Shown here: positions 1 through 8,571 of the stretch, piece by piece
How the letters are laid out: the number at the start of each line of letters is the position of its first letter
How positions within the stretch are numbered: the first letter of the stretch is position 1
Source: Sphingosinicella xenopeptidilytica
GTDB taxonomy: Bacteria; Pseudomonadota; Alphaproteobacteria; Sphingomonadales; Sphingomonadaceae
Assembly (NCBI RefSeq): GCF_042676985.1
Contig: NZ_JBHTIK010000005.1
Span: 744,001 to 808,000, forward strand
Direction: 5' to 3'
Length of the DNA stretch: 64,000 nt
Translations under genes and position numbers: made by a program
Notes under the pieces: model-generated
Seen by the model: only the letters and a program-made list of their open reading frames with translations
Told to the model about the DNA's origin: nothing
Database searches by the model: none

Positions 1-866
1 CGGCCCTTCGACCAGACCTGCCGGGGCGGGCGCTCCATGAACGCCCATTTCATCACGGCGGGTGCCGCGCGGATCAGCGTCTGCACATCCTCGTGCCAGC
101 CCCGGAAATCGTTGGCGCATTCCTCGATGTCGCCCTGCGCGTACCAGGATTCGACCTGCCAGTCGTCGCGCTCGATGGTGCCGATCATGTTCATCAGCTG
201 GCCGCCGCGCAGCGGATAATTGACGAGATGCCCGCCCGGCCCGATCCACGTCCAGCCGACCATCTGGCGCATACGTTCCGGCAGCCGCTCCATGGGGATC
301 ACGGCGCGCCATGCGATCATGCCGGTGAAATTCGCCTCGTCGTCGCCGAACAGGCACTTGCGCACGGTGGACTTCACCCCGTCCGCACCGATCAACACGT
401 CGCCGGTAACGTGGCGGTCGCCGGAGAGGTGCAGCGTCGCATCGCTGGGCGTGAGCGTCACGTCCGTCACGTGTGCGCCGAGATGAATGGCGTCCGGTTT
501 CAGCGCGCGCACCGCGTCGACAAGTGTGCTGAGCAGGTCGGGGCGATAGACCGTGAGATAGGGATAGCCGTATTTCTCGATGGCGATCGCACCGAGATCG
601 AACATCGGCCACGCGCGGCCGGTGTTCCACAGACGGAATTCCTTCCTGCGCGGTTCGCACGATGCCTGCCGCAGCGCGCCGAACACGCCGAGCGCATCGA
701 GCGCGCGCGAACCATTGGGGCTGATCTGAACGCCTGCGCCGACTTCGCCGAGCTCGGGCGCCTGTTCATAGACCTCGACGTCATAGCCCCGGCGCAGCAG
801 CGACAGCGCGGCCGCCATGCCGCCGATCCCACCGCCGGCGATCAGAATTTTGGGCGACTTGCTCAC
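1..866 (-). CDS. FAD-dependent aromatic hydroxylase, 3-hydroxybenzoate 6-hydroxylase/salicylate hydroxylase-like (partial)
   Basis: Class A flavoprotein monooxygenase that would hydroxylate a phenolic acid using NAD(P)H and FAD. The N-terminus (MSKSPKILIAGGGIGGMAAA) has the dinucleotide-binding GxGxxG motif near residue 11. A GADGVKS motif about 165 residues in is the second FAD/NADPH contact of this family. The GTG start at 866 is chosen because GGAG lies 7-8 bases upstream and the Rossmann motif follows at once. About 288 codons are inside the window; the C-terminus lies beyond base 1. It is the third gene of a minus-strand unit after the FAH hydrolase and gentisate dioxygenase. That neighbourhood favours a hydroxylase that makes gentisate, for example from 3-hydroxybenzoate, but salicylate-type substrates cannot be excluded. 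Family call is strong; substrate is inferred. Confidence 0.85.
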   Translation of the reverse strand, partial: MSKSPKILIAGGGIGGMAAALSLLRRGYDVEVYEQAPELGEVGAGVQISPNGSRALDALGVFGALRQASCEPRRKEFRLWNTGRAWPMFDLGAIAIEKYGYPYLTVYRPDLLSTLVDAVRALKPDAIHLGAHVTDVTLTPSDATLHLSGDRHVTGDVLIGADGVKSTVRKCLFGDDEANFTGMIAWRAVIPMERLPERMRQMVGWTWIGPGGHLVNYPLRGGQLMNMIGTIERDDWQVESWYAQGDIEECANDFRGWHEDVQTLIRAAPAVMKWAFMERPPRQVWSKG

Positions 867-915
867 GACGGACTCCAGTTCGAATGACGTGTGGGTGATA
901 TTTGCAGCGCGCGGG

Positions 916-1860
916 TCATGGTGCTTCGCTCCGCAGCCAGCCGAGCTTGCGCATGACGGGCTCGTCCGAAACCCTGAGCAGCACGGCCTCGCTGTCGGCG
1001 AGGAGGCGGAAGCGCCGCCATGCGGGAACCGCGATGGTGTCGCCGCGCGACCACGCGAATGTCTGCCCGTCGATCTCCGCGACGCCGTTCCCTTCGACGG
1101 CGGCGAAGATGATGTTCGCGGTCGTGCGCAGCGGGCGGGTCGCGTCGCCGGCAGTGATCCTGATCATGTGGAGCGCGATCGTATCGAGCTGCGCTGGGCC
1201 GAGTTCGACGACGGCGGGTTCACCCGGTCGCGCGCGGCTTTCCGCATCGAGCCTCGCCAGCGTGTCTTCCCAGCGGAAGGCGATCGGCGCTTCAGCGAGC
1301 GTTTCCACATCGGGCTCGATCTCCTTCGGATGAGGCTCGTAGAACATCGGCTCGAGCAGATGGACGAGCGGCACGTCCAGAAAGTCCATCCAGTAGCATT
1401 GCGCATCGCCGTGGTTGGCGTGCGAATGCCATGCCCAGTTCGGTGTCAGCAGCACGTCGCCCGGGCGCATCTCCACTTCCTTGCCGTCGACGACAGTGGA
1501 GGTGCCCTTGCCGTCAAGGATCAGGCGCAGCGCGTTCGGCGTGTGGCGGTGCGCGCGCGCCACCTCGCCGGGCTTGATCATCTGGTACGCGGCGACGATC
1601 GTGCGGACCGTCGAATAGATATTGCCCTCGACCGGATTGAACATGGTGAGATTGCGCCGCTCGGCCTGCTGCGTGTCGATCAGGTCGCCCGCGCGGTCGA
1701 GGATCGGCTTCACGTCGGCATAATGCCAGACGTGCGGCAGGAAGTTCCGGCGCGGCTCCGGCCACAGCGCCGGGAAACGGCGATGCCAGCCGCCCTCCAT
1801 GTTGAGATCGGCGAAGTCCCGGTAGAGCGCGTCGAGTTCGGTCTGGGGCGCGTGTGCCAT
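916..1860 (-). CDS. Gentisate 1,2-dioxygenase (bicupin ring-cleavage dioxygenase)
   Basis: Fe(II) dioxygenase that opens gentisate (2,5-dihydroxybenzoate) between the carboxyl- and hydroxyl-bearing carbons to give maleylpyruvate. The 314-residue protein has two cupin domains. The first carries the metal-binding AHRHTPNALRLILDG signature around residues 100-115, with a further His in the WHSHANHG stretch. The second cupin (about 225-300) has GNGVAEIDG and the W-R-GDTIAVP stretch. The ATG at 1860 is preferred over the in-frame ATG at 1890, because the 1890 start would overlap the end of the hydrolase gene; the stop of that gene is separated from 1860 by one base. It is slightly shorter than many gentisate dioxygenases (about 340-375 aa). 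It lies between an FAH hydrolase and an aromatic hydroxylase, which makes a complete gentisate branch except for a separate maleylpyruvate isomerase. Confidence 0.88.
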   Translation of the reverse strand: MAHAPQTELDALYRDFADLNMEGGWHRRFPALWPEPRRNFLPHVWHYADVKPILDRAGDLIDTQQAERRNLTMFNPVEGNIYSTVRTIVAAYQMIKPGEVARAHRHTPNALRLILDGKGTSTVVDGKEVEMRPGDVLLTPNWAWHSHANHGDAQCYWMDFLDVPLVHLLEPMFYEPHPKEIEPDVETLAEAPIAFRWEDTLARLDAESRARPGEPAVVELGPAQLDTIALHMIRITAGDATRPLRTTANIIFAAVEGNGVAEIDGQTFAWSRGDTIAVPAWRRFRLLADSEAVLLRVSDEPVMRKLGWLRSEAP

Positions 1861-1861
1861 G

Positions 1862-2752
1862 TCAGTTCTGCTTGATGATCGGCGGGACATAGGGCTCGGC
1901 GAACACCTCGCTCATGCCGAGCTCGCCCTGCACGACATCGACGTTCATCTCGCCGACCTGATCGATGAGGATGCGGATGCGGTCGCCGTCCACGACCGGC
2001 CCGACGCCTTCCGGCGTGCCGGTGGCGATGATGTCGCCGGGGTAGAGTGTCATGACGGCCGAGGCGGTCGCGACCATGCCGGGAATGTCGAGCACGAGGT
2101 CGCGCGTGTTGGCGGACTGGCGCAGCTCTCCGTTCACCCACAGCTTCAGATCGAGATTCGCGGGGTCGGGCACCTCGTCGGCGGTCGCGATCCATGGGCC
2201 GACCGGACAGAAACTGTCATAGGCTTTGCGGAAGACGCGCTCCTCGCGGCCGCGCACCACCATGTCGAGAAGGCACGAATAGCCGAACACGACATCGCGC
2301 CAGTCCTCGCGGGCCACGGCGCGGCATTCCTTGCCGATGATGATCGCGAGTTCGCTTTCGTGGTGGACCTCGCGGCCGGGCACGGCGGGCAGCATCACGG
2401 GATCGGCCGGCCCGGAAAGCGACGAATTCGGTTTCAGGAAAAAGCCCTGGTTGGTGGCGCGGTACTGCGCCTGCATCTCGCGGCCGTGGGCGTGATAATT
2501 GACCGGATAGGCGATTACCTTGTTGGGCCATGCGATCGGCGTTTCGAGGCGCACCTGCGCCAGCGCGAAACGCGGCAGGCTTGGCAGTGCCGCGGCGAAG
2601 GTCTCTCGCAGCGCGTCGAAATCGCGGATCAGGCGGACCATGCCCATGGCGGGCCATTCCTGTGGATCGCATCCGCTGAGGCGCGTGATGTCCGCGATCT
2701 CCTCGCCCACCACAACGCCGAGGCGCCCACCATTGAATCGAGCCAGTTTCAT
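1862..2752 (-). CDS. Fumarylacetoacetate-hydrolase family protein, probable maleyl/fumarylpyruvate hydrolase
   Basis: FAH-fold C-C hydrolase of 296 residues, expected to split the gentisate ring-fission product into pyruvate and maleate or fumarate. The metal-ligand pattern of the family is visible: HHESELAIIIGK supplies the E-x-E pair near residues 130-140, and LLDMVVRG supplies the Asp. The C-terminal TGTPEGVGPV stretch is the usual FAH active-site loop. It is the first gene of the minus-strand unit with gentisate dioxygenase and the FAD hydroxylase; the stop codon is one base from the next ATG. A composite operator sits 12 bases upstream of its start. No maleylpyruvate isomerase is seen nearby, so it may act directly on maleylpyruvate, or the isomerase may lie outside the window. 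Confidence 0.85.
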   Translation of the reverse strand: MKLARFNGGRLGVVVGEEIADITRLSGCDPQEWPAMGMVRLIRDFDALRETFAAALPSLPRFALAQVRLETPIAWPNKVIAYPVNYHAHGREMQAQYRATNQGFFLKPNSSLSGPADPVMLPAVPGREVHHESELAIIIGKECRAVAREDWRDVVFGYSCLLDMVVRGREERVFRKAYDSFCPVGPWIATADEVPDPANLDLKLWVNGELRQSANTRDLVLDIPGMVATASAVMTLYPGDIIATGTPEGVGPVVDGDRIRILIDQVGEMNVDVVQGELGMSEVFAEPYVPPIIKQN

Positions 2753-2764
2753 GCGAATCGTACC

Positions 2765-2789
2765 GTTCTGTTTAACAGAATATCATTCT
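2765..2789. promoter_or_regulatory. Composite operator 1, upstream of the gentisate operon
   Basis: Three half-sites read GTTCT (2765-2769), AGAAT (2777-2781) and ATTCT (2785-2789), with spacers of 7 and 3 bases. The same architecture is found at four other promoters in the first 11.4 kb. The sequence lies just upstream of the hydrolase start at 2752, where bound repressor would block transcription. Operator identity is inferred from recurrence and position; binding by the TetR protein at 8572-9234 is a hypothesis. Confidence 0.65.
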
Positions 2790-2912
2790 ATTTTATTTGT
2801 GATAATGTCGAAGATCAATCCAAAACAGCACGCCGATCACGGAGGAGTGCGGTTTGGGGAGAGCGAGGGCAGGGTGTGTTTCCTGCCTTCGGAATCTGCG
2901 GAAAAAGAAAGC

Positions 2913-2945
2913 GAGCAGCCGGGCCTGAAGAAAGCCCGGCTGCTC
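2913..2945 (-). terminator. Rho-independent terminator of the TonB receptor gene
   Basis: A perfect 12-bp stem (GAGCAGCCGGGC at 2913-2924, complement at 2934-2945) with a 9-base loop lies 13 bases beyond the receptor stop codon. Read on the minus strand it is followed by a T-rich run (complement of 2901-2910), as expected for an intrinsic terminator. Confidence 0.88.
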
Positions 2946-2957
2946 GTGTTCAAGCGA

Positions 2958-5273
2958 TCAGAACGACGCGCGGATGCGTGCGCCGTAGGTGCGCGGCGGC
3001 GCGATATCGAGGCCGTTGTAGTTGGCGATGAACGGATACTGCTGCGTGCCGGTGTAGACCGCCTTGTCGCCGATATTGCGGACGAAAAGCTGGATCGAAT
3101 AATTGTCGTCCGGCGACCGGTAGGTCAGGCTTGCGTTGAACAGCGCATAGCCCTTGGCGCGTGCGTTCTCCACGAACTCGGCGCTCAGCCAGCGCGACGA
3201 CGAGAACGTCATGTCCGGCGAGAAATCGATCGTCGCGCCGTTCGCCAGATCGAAGCTGTGATTGTAGCTGACCGTGCCGGACCATTTCGGCGTGCGCGGC
3301 AGCTGGAAGCCGGTGCAGTCGATCGTCCAGAAGCCGGTTGTCGCCGTGCCGCCGGTGATCGCCGTCACGGGGCAGGCCGTGCGCGCCGAAGGGTTGGCGG
3401 CGCGGTAGTTCCGGTAGACGAATTCCTTGTACTTGCTCTCCGTATATTCCACGGCGAAGCGAAGCTGGTCGTTGTCCGTCGGGAAGATCATCAGGTCGGC
3501 GCTCGCGCCCTTGGCCACCGCTTTGCCGGCGTTGAACAGCGAGGAGACCTGCGCGCCGCCGCGGTCCAGCGCGGAGAAATTCTCCTGCCGGTCCTTGTAG
3601 TCCATGTAGAACAGTTCGGCGTTGAACTGGATCAGCCGGTCGAAGAAGCGGTTCTTCGTGCCGAGCGTGTACGCGGTCACTTCCTCCGGGCGATACGGAT
3701 CGAGATCGGCGTTGGACTGGCCGCCCGATTTGAACCCCGTCACCATGCTTGCGTAGAGGAGGCTGTCCGGTCCGGCGTCGAACTCGGCACCGATCTTGTA
3801 GTTGACGCGGTTGGCCTCGTACTTGCCCTCGACGTTCGTTCCGGCCGAGGTCAGGAGTTCGCAGCTCTGGTCGGGGCCGGTGCCGCCCGCGACGCATCCG
3901 GCGCTTCCCATGAACGCATAGCGGTGGGCGTCCACCGTCTTCGTCTCGTTGGTGTAGCGCAGGCCGCCGGTCAGGCGCAGCGCATCGGTCAGCGAATAGG
4001 TGAGTTCGCCGAACGCCGCGTAGGACCGCGTGTTGAGTTTGGCGACGAACGCCGTGTCGGAGGCGAAGCCGAGCCGCACCGCGCTGTAGCTGTCCTGGTC
4101 CTCGTTGAAGAAATAGCCGCCGAGCACCCACTTCAGCCTGTCGTCGGCGTGGCCGAGGCGCACTTCGAGCGTCTGCGTGTCCGATGTCGAAGGATCATCG
4201 GTGAAAGGATTGTTGGTGCTGAAATACAGCGCCGGCAGCGCCAGAGAATCGATGCTCACGCTCTGATAGGCCGGAATGATCGTCAGCGTCGCGGGACCGA
4301 GATCCCAGTCGAGATGCGCATTGACGCCCCAGACGTCCATGTCCTGATAGGTCTCGCTCATGTCGAGCGGATAGATGCCCGGCGGCGCCGTCGTCTGCGC
4401 GATCAGCGCGTTCAGCGTGTCGCCGATCGAGGTCCAGCGGTCATCGGGAAGGATCGGCTGCGGCGTGGCGATACCGGGCGCGTTGGGCGCGGTCGGCGCG
4501 TAGATCACCTTGCCGGGGCCGCGACCGCCGATGTGCTGATAGTTGAGGCCGAGGCGCAGCGTGACCGTGTCGGTCGGCTCGGTCTTGAACTGCAGGCGGA
4601 ACGAATGGTGCTTGTCGTCATCCGTGCCGTCGCTGATGTAGCCCTCGCGCGAAACGCCCTGGAAGGACGCGCGCAGCGCCGACTTCTCGCCGACCGGAAT
4701 GTTGATAGCGCCTTCCGCGCTGAAGCCGTTGTAGTTCTGGACGCCGGCGCTGACATAGCCTTCGAATTCGCCGAGCTGCGGCTGCACCGGCAGGATGTTG
4801 AGCGCGCCGCCGGTGGCGTTGCGGCCGTAGAGCGTGCCTTGCGGGCCTTTCAGGATCTCGATGCGCTCGAGATCGAAGAACGTGCCCGCCACATATTGCG
4901 TGCGCGCCGCGAAGACGCCGTCGTAATTCTGCGCGACCGCCGAGTTGCTGTAGCCGGTGGTCGAGAAGTCGCCCGCGCCGCGCACGTAGATCTGCAGCGC
5001 GGTGCCGCCCTGCGCGATCTGCACGCCGGGCGAAAGCCGCGCGAGGTCCGTGGCCTGCGCGACGCCGGCTTCCTGCAGCGTTTGGGCCGACAACACGTCG
5101 ATGGAGAGTGCGGCCTTCTGCACGCTTTCCTGCCGGAACTGTGCGGTCACGACGATGTCTTCGATCGCGGCGTCGGTTTCCGACGTGTCCTGCGCAAAGG
5201 CCTGCGCCGGCATCAGCGCCGCGAGCGCGGCGCTCGCCAACAGGCCGCCAACGCGGAAATGCTGTTTCATCAA
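2958..5273 (-). CDS. TonB-dependent outer-membrane receptor
   Basis: Outer-membrane, TonB-energised uptake channel of 771 residues. An N-terminal signal peptide ends near AQAFAQ. A TonB-box-like segment (IEDIVVTAQ) and plug domain follow, including the LKGPQGTLYGRNATGGALNI motif around residues 135-155 (typical of sphingomonad receptors). The C-terminal beta-barrel ends in Phe (RIRASF). It stands alone between a terminator and its own operator-bearing promoter, divergent from the cleavage oxygenase gene. Co-regulation with the aromatic genes suggests it imports the substrate of this cluster, possibly an aromatic dimer or glycoside; the ligand itself is not readable from sequence. Confidence 0.9.
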   Translation of the reverse strand: MMKQHFRVGGLLASAALAALMPAQAFAQDTSETDAAIEDIVVTAQFRQESVQKAALSIDVLSAQTLQEAGVAQATDLARLSPGVQIAQGGTALQIYVRGAGDFSTTGYSNSAVAQNYDGVFAARTQYVAGTFFDLERIEILKGPQGTLYGRNATGGALNILPVQPQLGEFEGYVSAGVQNYNGFSAEGAINIPVGEKSALRASFQGVSREGYISDGTDDDKHHSFRLQFKTEPTDTVTLRLGLNYQHIGGRGPGKVIYAPTAPNAPGIATPQPILPDDRWTSIGDTLNALIAQTTAPPGIYPLDMSETYQDMDVWGVNAHLDWDLGPATLTIIPAYQSVSIDSLALPALYFSTNNPFTDDPSTSDTQTLEVRLGHADDRLKWVLGGYFFNEDQDSYSAVRLGFASDTAFVAKLNTRSYAAFGELTYSLTDALRLTGGLRYTNETKTVDAHRYAFMGSAGCVAGGTGPDQSCELLTSAGTNVEGKYEANRVNYKIGAEFDAGPDSLLYASMVTGFKSGGQSNADLDPYRPEEVTAYTLGTKNRFFDRLIQFNAELFYMDYKDRQENFSALDRGGAQVSSLFNAGKAVAKGASADLMIFPTDNDQLRFAVEYTESKYKEFVYRNYRAANPSARTACPVTAITGGTATTGFWTIDCTGFQLPRTPKWSGTVSYNHSFDLANGATIDFSPDMTFSSSRWLSAEFVENARAKGYALFNASLTYRSPDDNYSIQLFVRNIGDKAVYTGTQQYPFIANYNGLDIAPPRTYGARIRASF

Positions 5274-5331
5274 CTTCCTCCCCCAAAATGCTTGTCGACA
5301 GTGCGCTTGCCCTGAGGGCTACGCTGTTTAT

Positions 5332-5356
5332 GTTCTTTTCCGCAGAACGATGTTCT
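5332..5356. promoter_or_regulatory. Composite operator 2, upstream of the TonB receptor
   Basis: GTTCT (5332-5336), AGAAC (5344-5348) and GTTCT (5352-5356) are spaced exactly as in operator 1 (7 and 3 bases). It lies 59 bases upstream of the receptor ATG at 5273. It shares a divergent intergenic region (5274-5595) with operator 3; that 322-base gap holds no further gene that I can support. Confidence 0.7.
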
Positions 5357-5518
5357 TTTATTTTAGAGTCGAAGGCTTGTCAATTCCCGGCGAGGGCAGG
5401 GGATTCCGAACCATGTCTCTTGCCGGAAAGTCATTGATTTTGAATGTGTTCACGCGGGTGTAGGAGACCTGCGGCGGGCCTTGCCGATGTCGGCTGGACA
5501 AAATGCCCATCATATTTT

Positions 5519-5543
5519 AGAATATCGTTCTATTTTTGAAGAC
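5519..5543. promoter_or_regulatory. Composite operator 3, upstream of the cleavage oxygenase
   Basis: AGAAT (5519-5523), GTTCT (5527-5531) and a weak third half-site AAGAC (5539-5543) give the same pattern in the opposite orientation, N3 then N7. It lies 53-77 bases upstream of the ATG at 5596. The inner AGAAT-N3-GTTCT part is well conserved; the outer half is the poorest of the set. Confidence 0.6.
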
Positions 5544-5595
5544 TCGTCGTTCATTTGGCTGTCAGCCGGCTAAATTGCTGTCTCAGGAGATCGCT

Positions 5596-7071
5596 ATGAC
5601 CACCTTCCCGGACGTTCCCGCCTTCACCGGCTTCAACACGCCGTCCCGCGTCGAGGCCAATGTGGAGGATCTCAACGTGCATGGGGAAATCCCGAAGGCG
5701 ATGGACGGCGCCTTCTACCGCGTGCAGCCCGAACACCAGTTCCCGCCGAAGCTCGGCAACGACATCGCCTTCAACGGCGACGGCATGATCTCGATGTTCC
5801 GGTTTAGGAACGGCAAGGTGAACTTCACCCAGCGATGGGCGAAGACCGACAAGTGGAAGCTGGAGAACGAGGCCGGGCGGGCGGTGTTCGGCGCCTATCG
5901 CAATCCACTGACCGACGACGAGGCGGTGAAGGGCAAGATCCGCGGCACGGCGAACACGAACGCTTACATCCACGGCGGTCGGCTCTACGCGCTCAAGGAG
6001 GATTCGCCCGCGCTGGTGATGGATCCGGCGACGCTGGAGACGGAGGGCTACACCGATTTCGGCGGCAGGATGAAGGGCGAGACCTTCACCGCGCATCCCA
6101 AGACCGATCCAGCCACGGGCAATCTCTGCGGTTTCGGCTATGCGTCGAAGGGTGTGCTCACGCGCGACATGACCTATTACGAGATCAGCCCCACCGGCGA
6201 GCTGCTCTACGACGTCTGGTTCGAGACGCCTTACTACTGCATGATGCACGACTTCGCGATCACACCCGACTATGCGCTGTTCTCGGTGATGCCGATGACG
6301 AGCAGCTGGGAACGTCTTGAGGCGGGCAAGCCGCATTTCGGTTTCGACACGTCGATGCCGACCTATCTCGCCGTGATGCCGCGCAAGGCCGGCACGACCG
6401 CAGCGGACATCCGCTGGTTCAAGGGCGGCAACTGTTTCACCGCGCATGTGATGAATGCGTGGCAGGAGGGAACGCGCCTTTATCTCGATCTGCCGGTGGC
6501 TGAGAACAACATGATGCCGTTCTTCCCGGACATCAACGACGCGCCGTTCGATCCCATGGCGGGCCGCACCTTCCTGACGCGCTGGACCGTCGATATGAAC
6601 CAGAACGAGGAGGAGTATCGCTCGGTCCGCCTGTCGGAAATGATCGGCGAGTTCCCGCGCATCGACGATCGCTTCGCGGGCAGCAAGAACCGCTTCGGCT
6701 GGATGGTGGTGATCGACCCCGATCAGCCCGTGGAGATGAAGGGCGGCAGTGCCGGCGGCTGGGTGATGAACACGCTCGGCATGGTCGATCTCGAAACCGG
6801 CACCGAGCAGAAATGGTGGTGCGGTCCGGTCTCCAGCATTCAGGAGCCGTGCTTCGTTCCGCGTACGCCCGATGCGGCGGAGGGTGACGGCTGGATCGTC
6901 ATGGTGTGTAACCGCCTTGAGGAGCGTAGCAGCGACCTCCTCATCTTCGAGGCGACCGAGATCGCAAAGGGACCGATCGCGACGATCAACATTCCGGTCC
7001 GGCTGCGCTTCGGCCTGCACGGCAACTGGGCCGACGCAGCCGACATAGGCGCGCTCAGCCAGGCGGCCTGA
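5596..7071 (+). CDS. Carotenoid/lignostilbene-type cleavage oxygenase (RPE65 family)
   Basis: Non-heme Fe(II) oxygenase of 491 residues that would cleave a conjugated C=C bond to two aldehydes. In bacteria this family includes lignostilbene dioxygenase, NOV1-type stilbene oxygenases and isoeugenol monooxygenase. The N-terminal FYRVQPEHQFPP and FNGDGMISMFRF stretches are typical, and the four-His iron site appears spread over the propeller: TAHPKTD, MMHDFAIT, TAHVMNAW and the C-terminal FGLHGNW (near residue 475). The ATG at 5596 is chosen because AGGAGA lies 7 bases upstream; an in-frame upstream ATG at 5536 has no ribosome site. It is a single-gene unit with its own operator and terminator. 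Since phenolic aldehyde dehydrogenases flank it, a hydroxystilbene or isoeugenol-like substrate is more likely than a carotenoid. Confidence 0.87.
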   Translation: MTTFPDVPAFTGFNTPSRVEANVEDLNVHGEIPKAMDGAFYRVQPEHQFPPKLGNDIAFNGDGMISMFRFRNGKVNFTQRWAKTDKWKLENEAGRAVFGAYRNPLTDDEAVKGKIRGTANTNAYIHGGRLYALKEDSPALVMDPATLETEGYTDFGGRMKGETFTAHPKTDPATGNLCGFGYASKGVLTRDMTYYEISPTGELLYDVWFETPYYCMMHDFAITPDYALFSVMPMTSSWERLEAGKPHFGFDTSMPTYLAVMPRKAGTTAADIRWFKGGNCFTAHVMNAWQEGTRLYLDLPVAENNMMPFFPDINDAPFDPMAGRTFLTRWTVDMNQNEEEYRSVRLSEMIGEFPRIDDRFAGSKNRFGWMVVIDPDQPVEMKGGSAGGWVMNTLGMVDLETGTEQKWWCGPVSSIQEPCFVPRTPDAAEGDGWIVMVCNRLEERSSDLLIFEATEIAKGPIATINIPVRLRFGLHGNWADAADIGALSQAA

Positions 7072-7078
7072 CGAAAGG

Positions 7079-7115
7079 AAAGCCCCCCGGTCCGGTCTGG
7101 ATCGGGGGGCTTTTT
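7079..7115. terminator. Strong intrinsic terminator between convergent genes
   Basis: AAAGCCCCCCG (7079-7089) pairs with CGGGGGGCTTT (7103-7113), and the stem is followed by five T on the plus strand. It sits 8 bases beyond the oxygenase stop. The A-rich left flank lets it also serve the minus-strand operon that ends at 7130. Confidence 0.9.
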
Positions 7116-7129
7116 CGTGGCCTCATACT

Positions 7130-8530
7130 TCAGATGGGATAGTGCACCGGCTGCGTGTCGATGGTAACCCAGCGCAGTTCGGTGAATGCATCGATGCCCG
7201 CCTTGCCGCCGAAGCGGCCGTGGCCCGAGGCCTTGGTGCCGCCGAACGGCATCTGCGGCTCGTCGTGCACGGTCGGGCCGTTCACGTGACAGATGCCGGA
7301 CTGGATACGCCGCGCGACGCTGAGGCCGAGCGCGATGTCGCGCGTGAACACCGAGGCGGAGAGGCCATATTCGGTGTCGTTGGCGAGTGCGATGGCGTGC
7401 TCGGTATCGCGCGCCCTGATGATGCCGACCACCGGCCCAAAGCTCTCGTCGCGGAATAGCTTCATGTCGGTCGTCAGCTTGTCGATCACGTGCGGCGGCA
7501 TCAGCACCGCGTCCGTGGTCTCGCCGCCCGTCAACTGCTCAGCGCCGCTCGCCAGCGCATCGGCGATGAGTGCGCGGCAGTGCGCGACCGTCCTCGCGTC
7601 GACCACCGCGCCGAGCGGCGCCGTGCCCGCGCGCGGATCGCCCACCGCCATCGCGGCGACCTTGGCCTTGAACTTCTCCGCGAAGGCATCGGCTACGGCC
7701 TCGACCACGATGATGCGCTCGGTCGACATGCAGATCTGGCCCTGATTCATGAAGGCGCCGAACGCGGCCGCCTTCACCGCTTCGTCGAGATCGGCATCTT
7801 CAAGGACGATGAACGGCGCCTTGCCGCCAAGCTCCAGCAGCACGGGCTTCAGATGCTCCGCCGCGCGCCGCGCGATGATCCGCCCGACGCCCGTCGATCC
7901 GGTGAAATTGATCCGCCGCACCGCCGGCGCATCGATGAGCGCGCCCACGACGTCGCCCGCGTCCTGCGGTGCGTTGGTAACGAGATTGACGATGCCTTCC
8001 GGAAAGCCCGCCTCGGCGAAGGCCTCGACGATCAGCGCGTGCGTGCGCGGGCAGGTCTCGCTGGCCTTCAGGATCACGGCGTTGCCGCACGCCAGCGGCA
8101 CCGCGATGGCGCGCACGCCAAGGATGATGGGCGCGTTCCACGGCGCGATGCCGAGCACGACGCCCACCGGCTCCCGCATCGCCATGGCAAGGCAGCCCGG
8201 CCTGTCGGAGGGGATCACCTCGCCCGCGATCTGCGTGGTCAGCGCGGCGGCCTCGCGCACCATCTTCACCGCCGTCACCACGTTGAACATGGCCCAGCCC
8301 CTGGTGGCGCCGATCTCGCCGATCATCGCCTCGACGAAGGCATCGGCGCGCGCCTCCAGCGCCGCCGCCGCCTTCATCAGCACCGTGCGCCGCTCGTTGG
8401 GGCCGGTCGCCGCCCAGCGCGGCGCCGCCGCGCCGGCGCGCGCGGCGATCGCCGGCATCTCGGCCGCCGTCATCGCCTCTGCCGACGAAACCGTCTCGCC
8501 GGTGATCGGATTGCTGCGTTCAAAGTTCAC
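7130..8530 (-). CDS. NAD(P)-dependent aromatic aldehyde dehydrogenase (vanillin/salicylaldehyde dehydrogenase-like)
   Basis: Aldehyde dehydrogenase superfamily protein of 466 residues, expected to oxidise a hydroxybenzaldehyde to the acid. The cofactor and active-site motifs are in order: GIAPWNAPII (about 130), FTGSTGVGRII (about 210), the general base in LELGGKAPF (about 240), the catalytic Cys in QGQICMSTERI (about 275), and ESFGPVVGI near 370. The CMSTER surround of the Cys resembles vanillin and salicylaldehyde dehydrogenases. It is the last gene of the minus-strand operon with the HpaB-like hydroxylase, flavin reductase and TetR regulator. It is well placed to remove aldehydes released by the adjacent cleavage oxygenase. 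Confidence 0.87.
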   Translation of the reverse strand: MNFERSNPITGETVSSAEAMTAAEMPAIAARAGAAAPRWAATGPNERRTVLMKAAAALEARADAFVEAMIGEIGATRGWAMFNVVTAVKMVREAAALTTQIAGEVIPSDRPGCLAMAMREPVGVVLGIAPWNAPIILGVRAIAVPLACGNAVILKASETCPRTHALIVEAFAEAGFPEGIVNLVTNAPQDAGDVVGALIDAPAVRRINFTGSTGVGRIIARRAAEHLKPVLLELGGKAPFIVLEDADLDEAVKAAAFGAFMNQGQICMSTERIIVVEAVADAFAEKFKAKVAAMAVGDPRAGTAPLGAVVDARTVAHCRALIADALASGAEQLTGGETTDAVLMPPHVIDKLTTDMKLFRDESFGPVVGIIRARDTEHAIALANDTEYGLSASVFTRDIALGLSVARRIQSGICHVNGPTVHDEPQMPFGGTKASGHGRFGGKAGIDAFTELRWVTIDTQPVHYPI

Positions 8531-8571
8531 GGTTTTCCTCCTTGGCGGGCAGTGCCGTCATTGCTGGATCG

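Noticed and set aside
2520..5315. Long open frame on the plus strand (931 codons) opposite the TonB receptor
   Set aside because: It is rich in Arg, Ala and Val with no domain; the minus strand encodes a complete receptor with signal peptide, plug motif and terminator. It is a high-GC antisense shadow.
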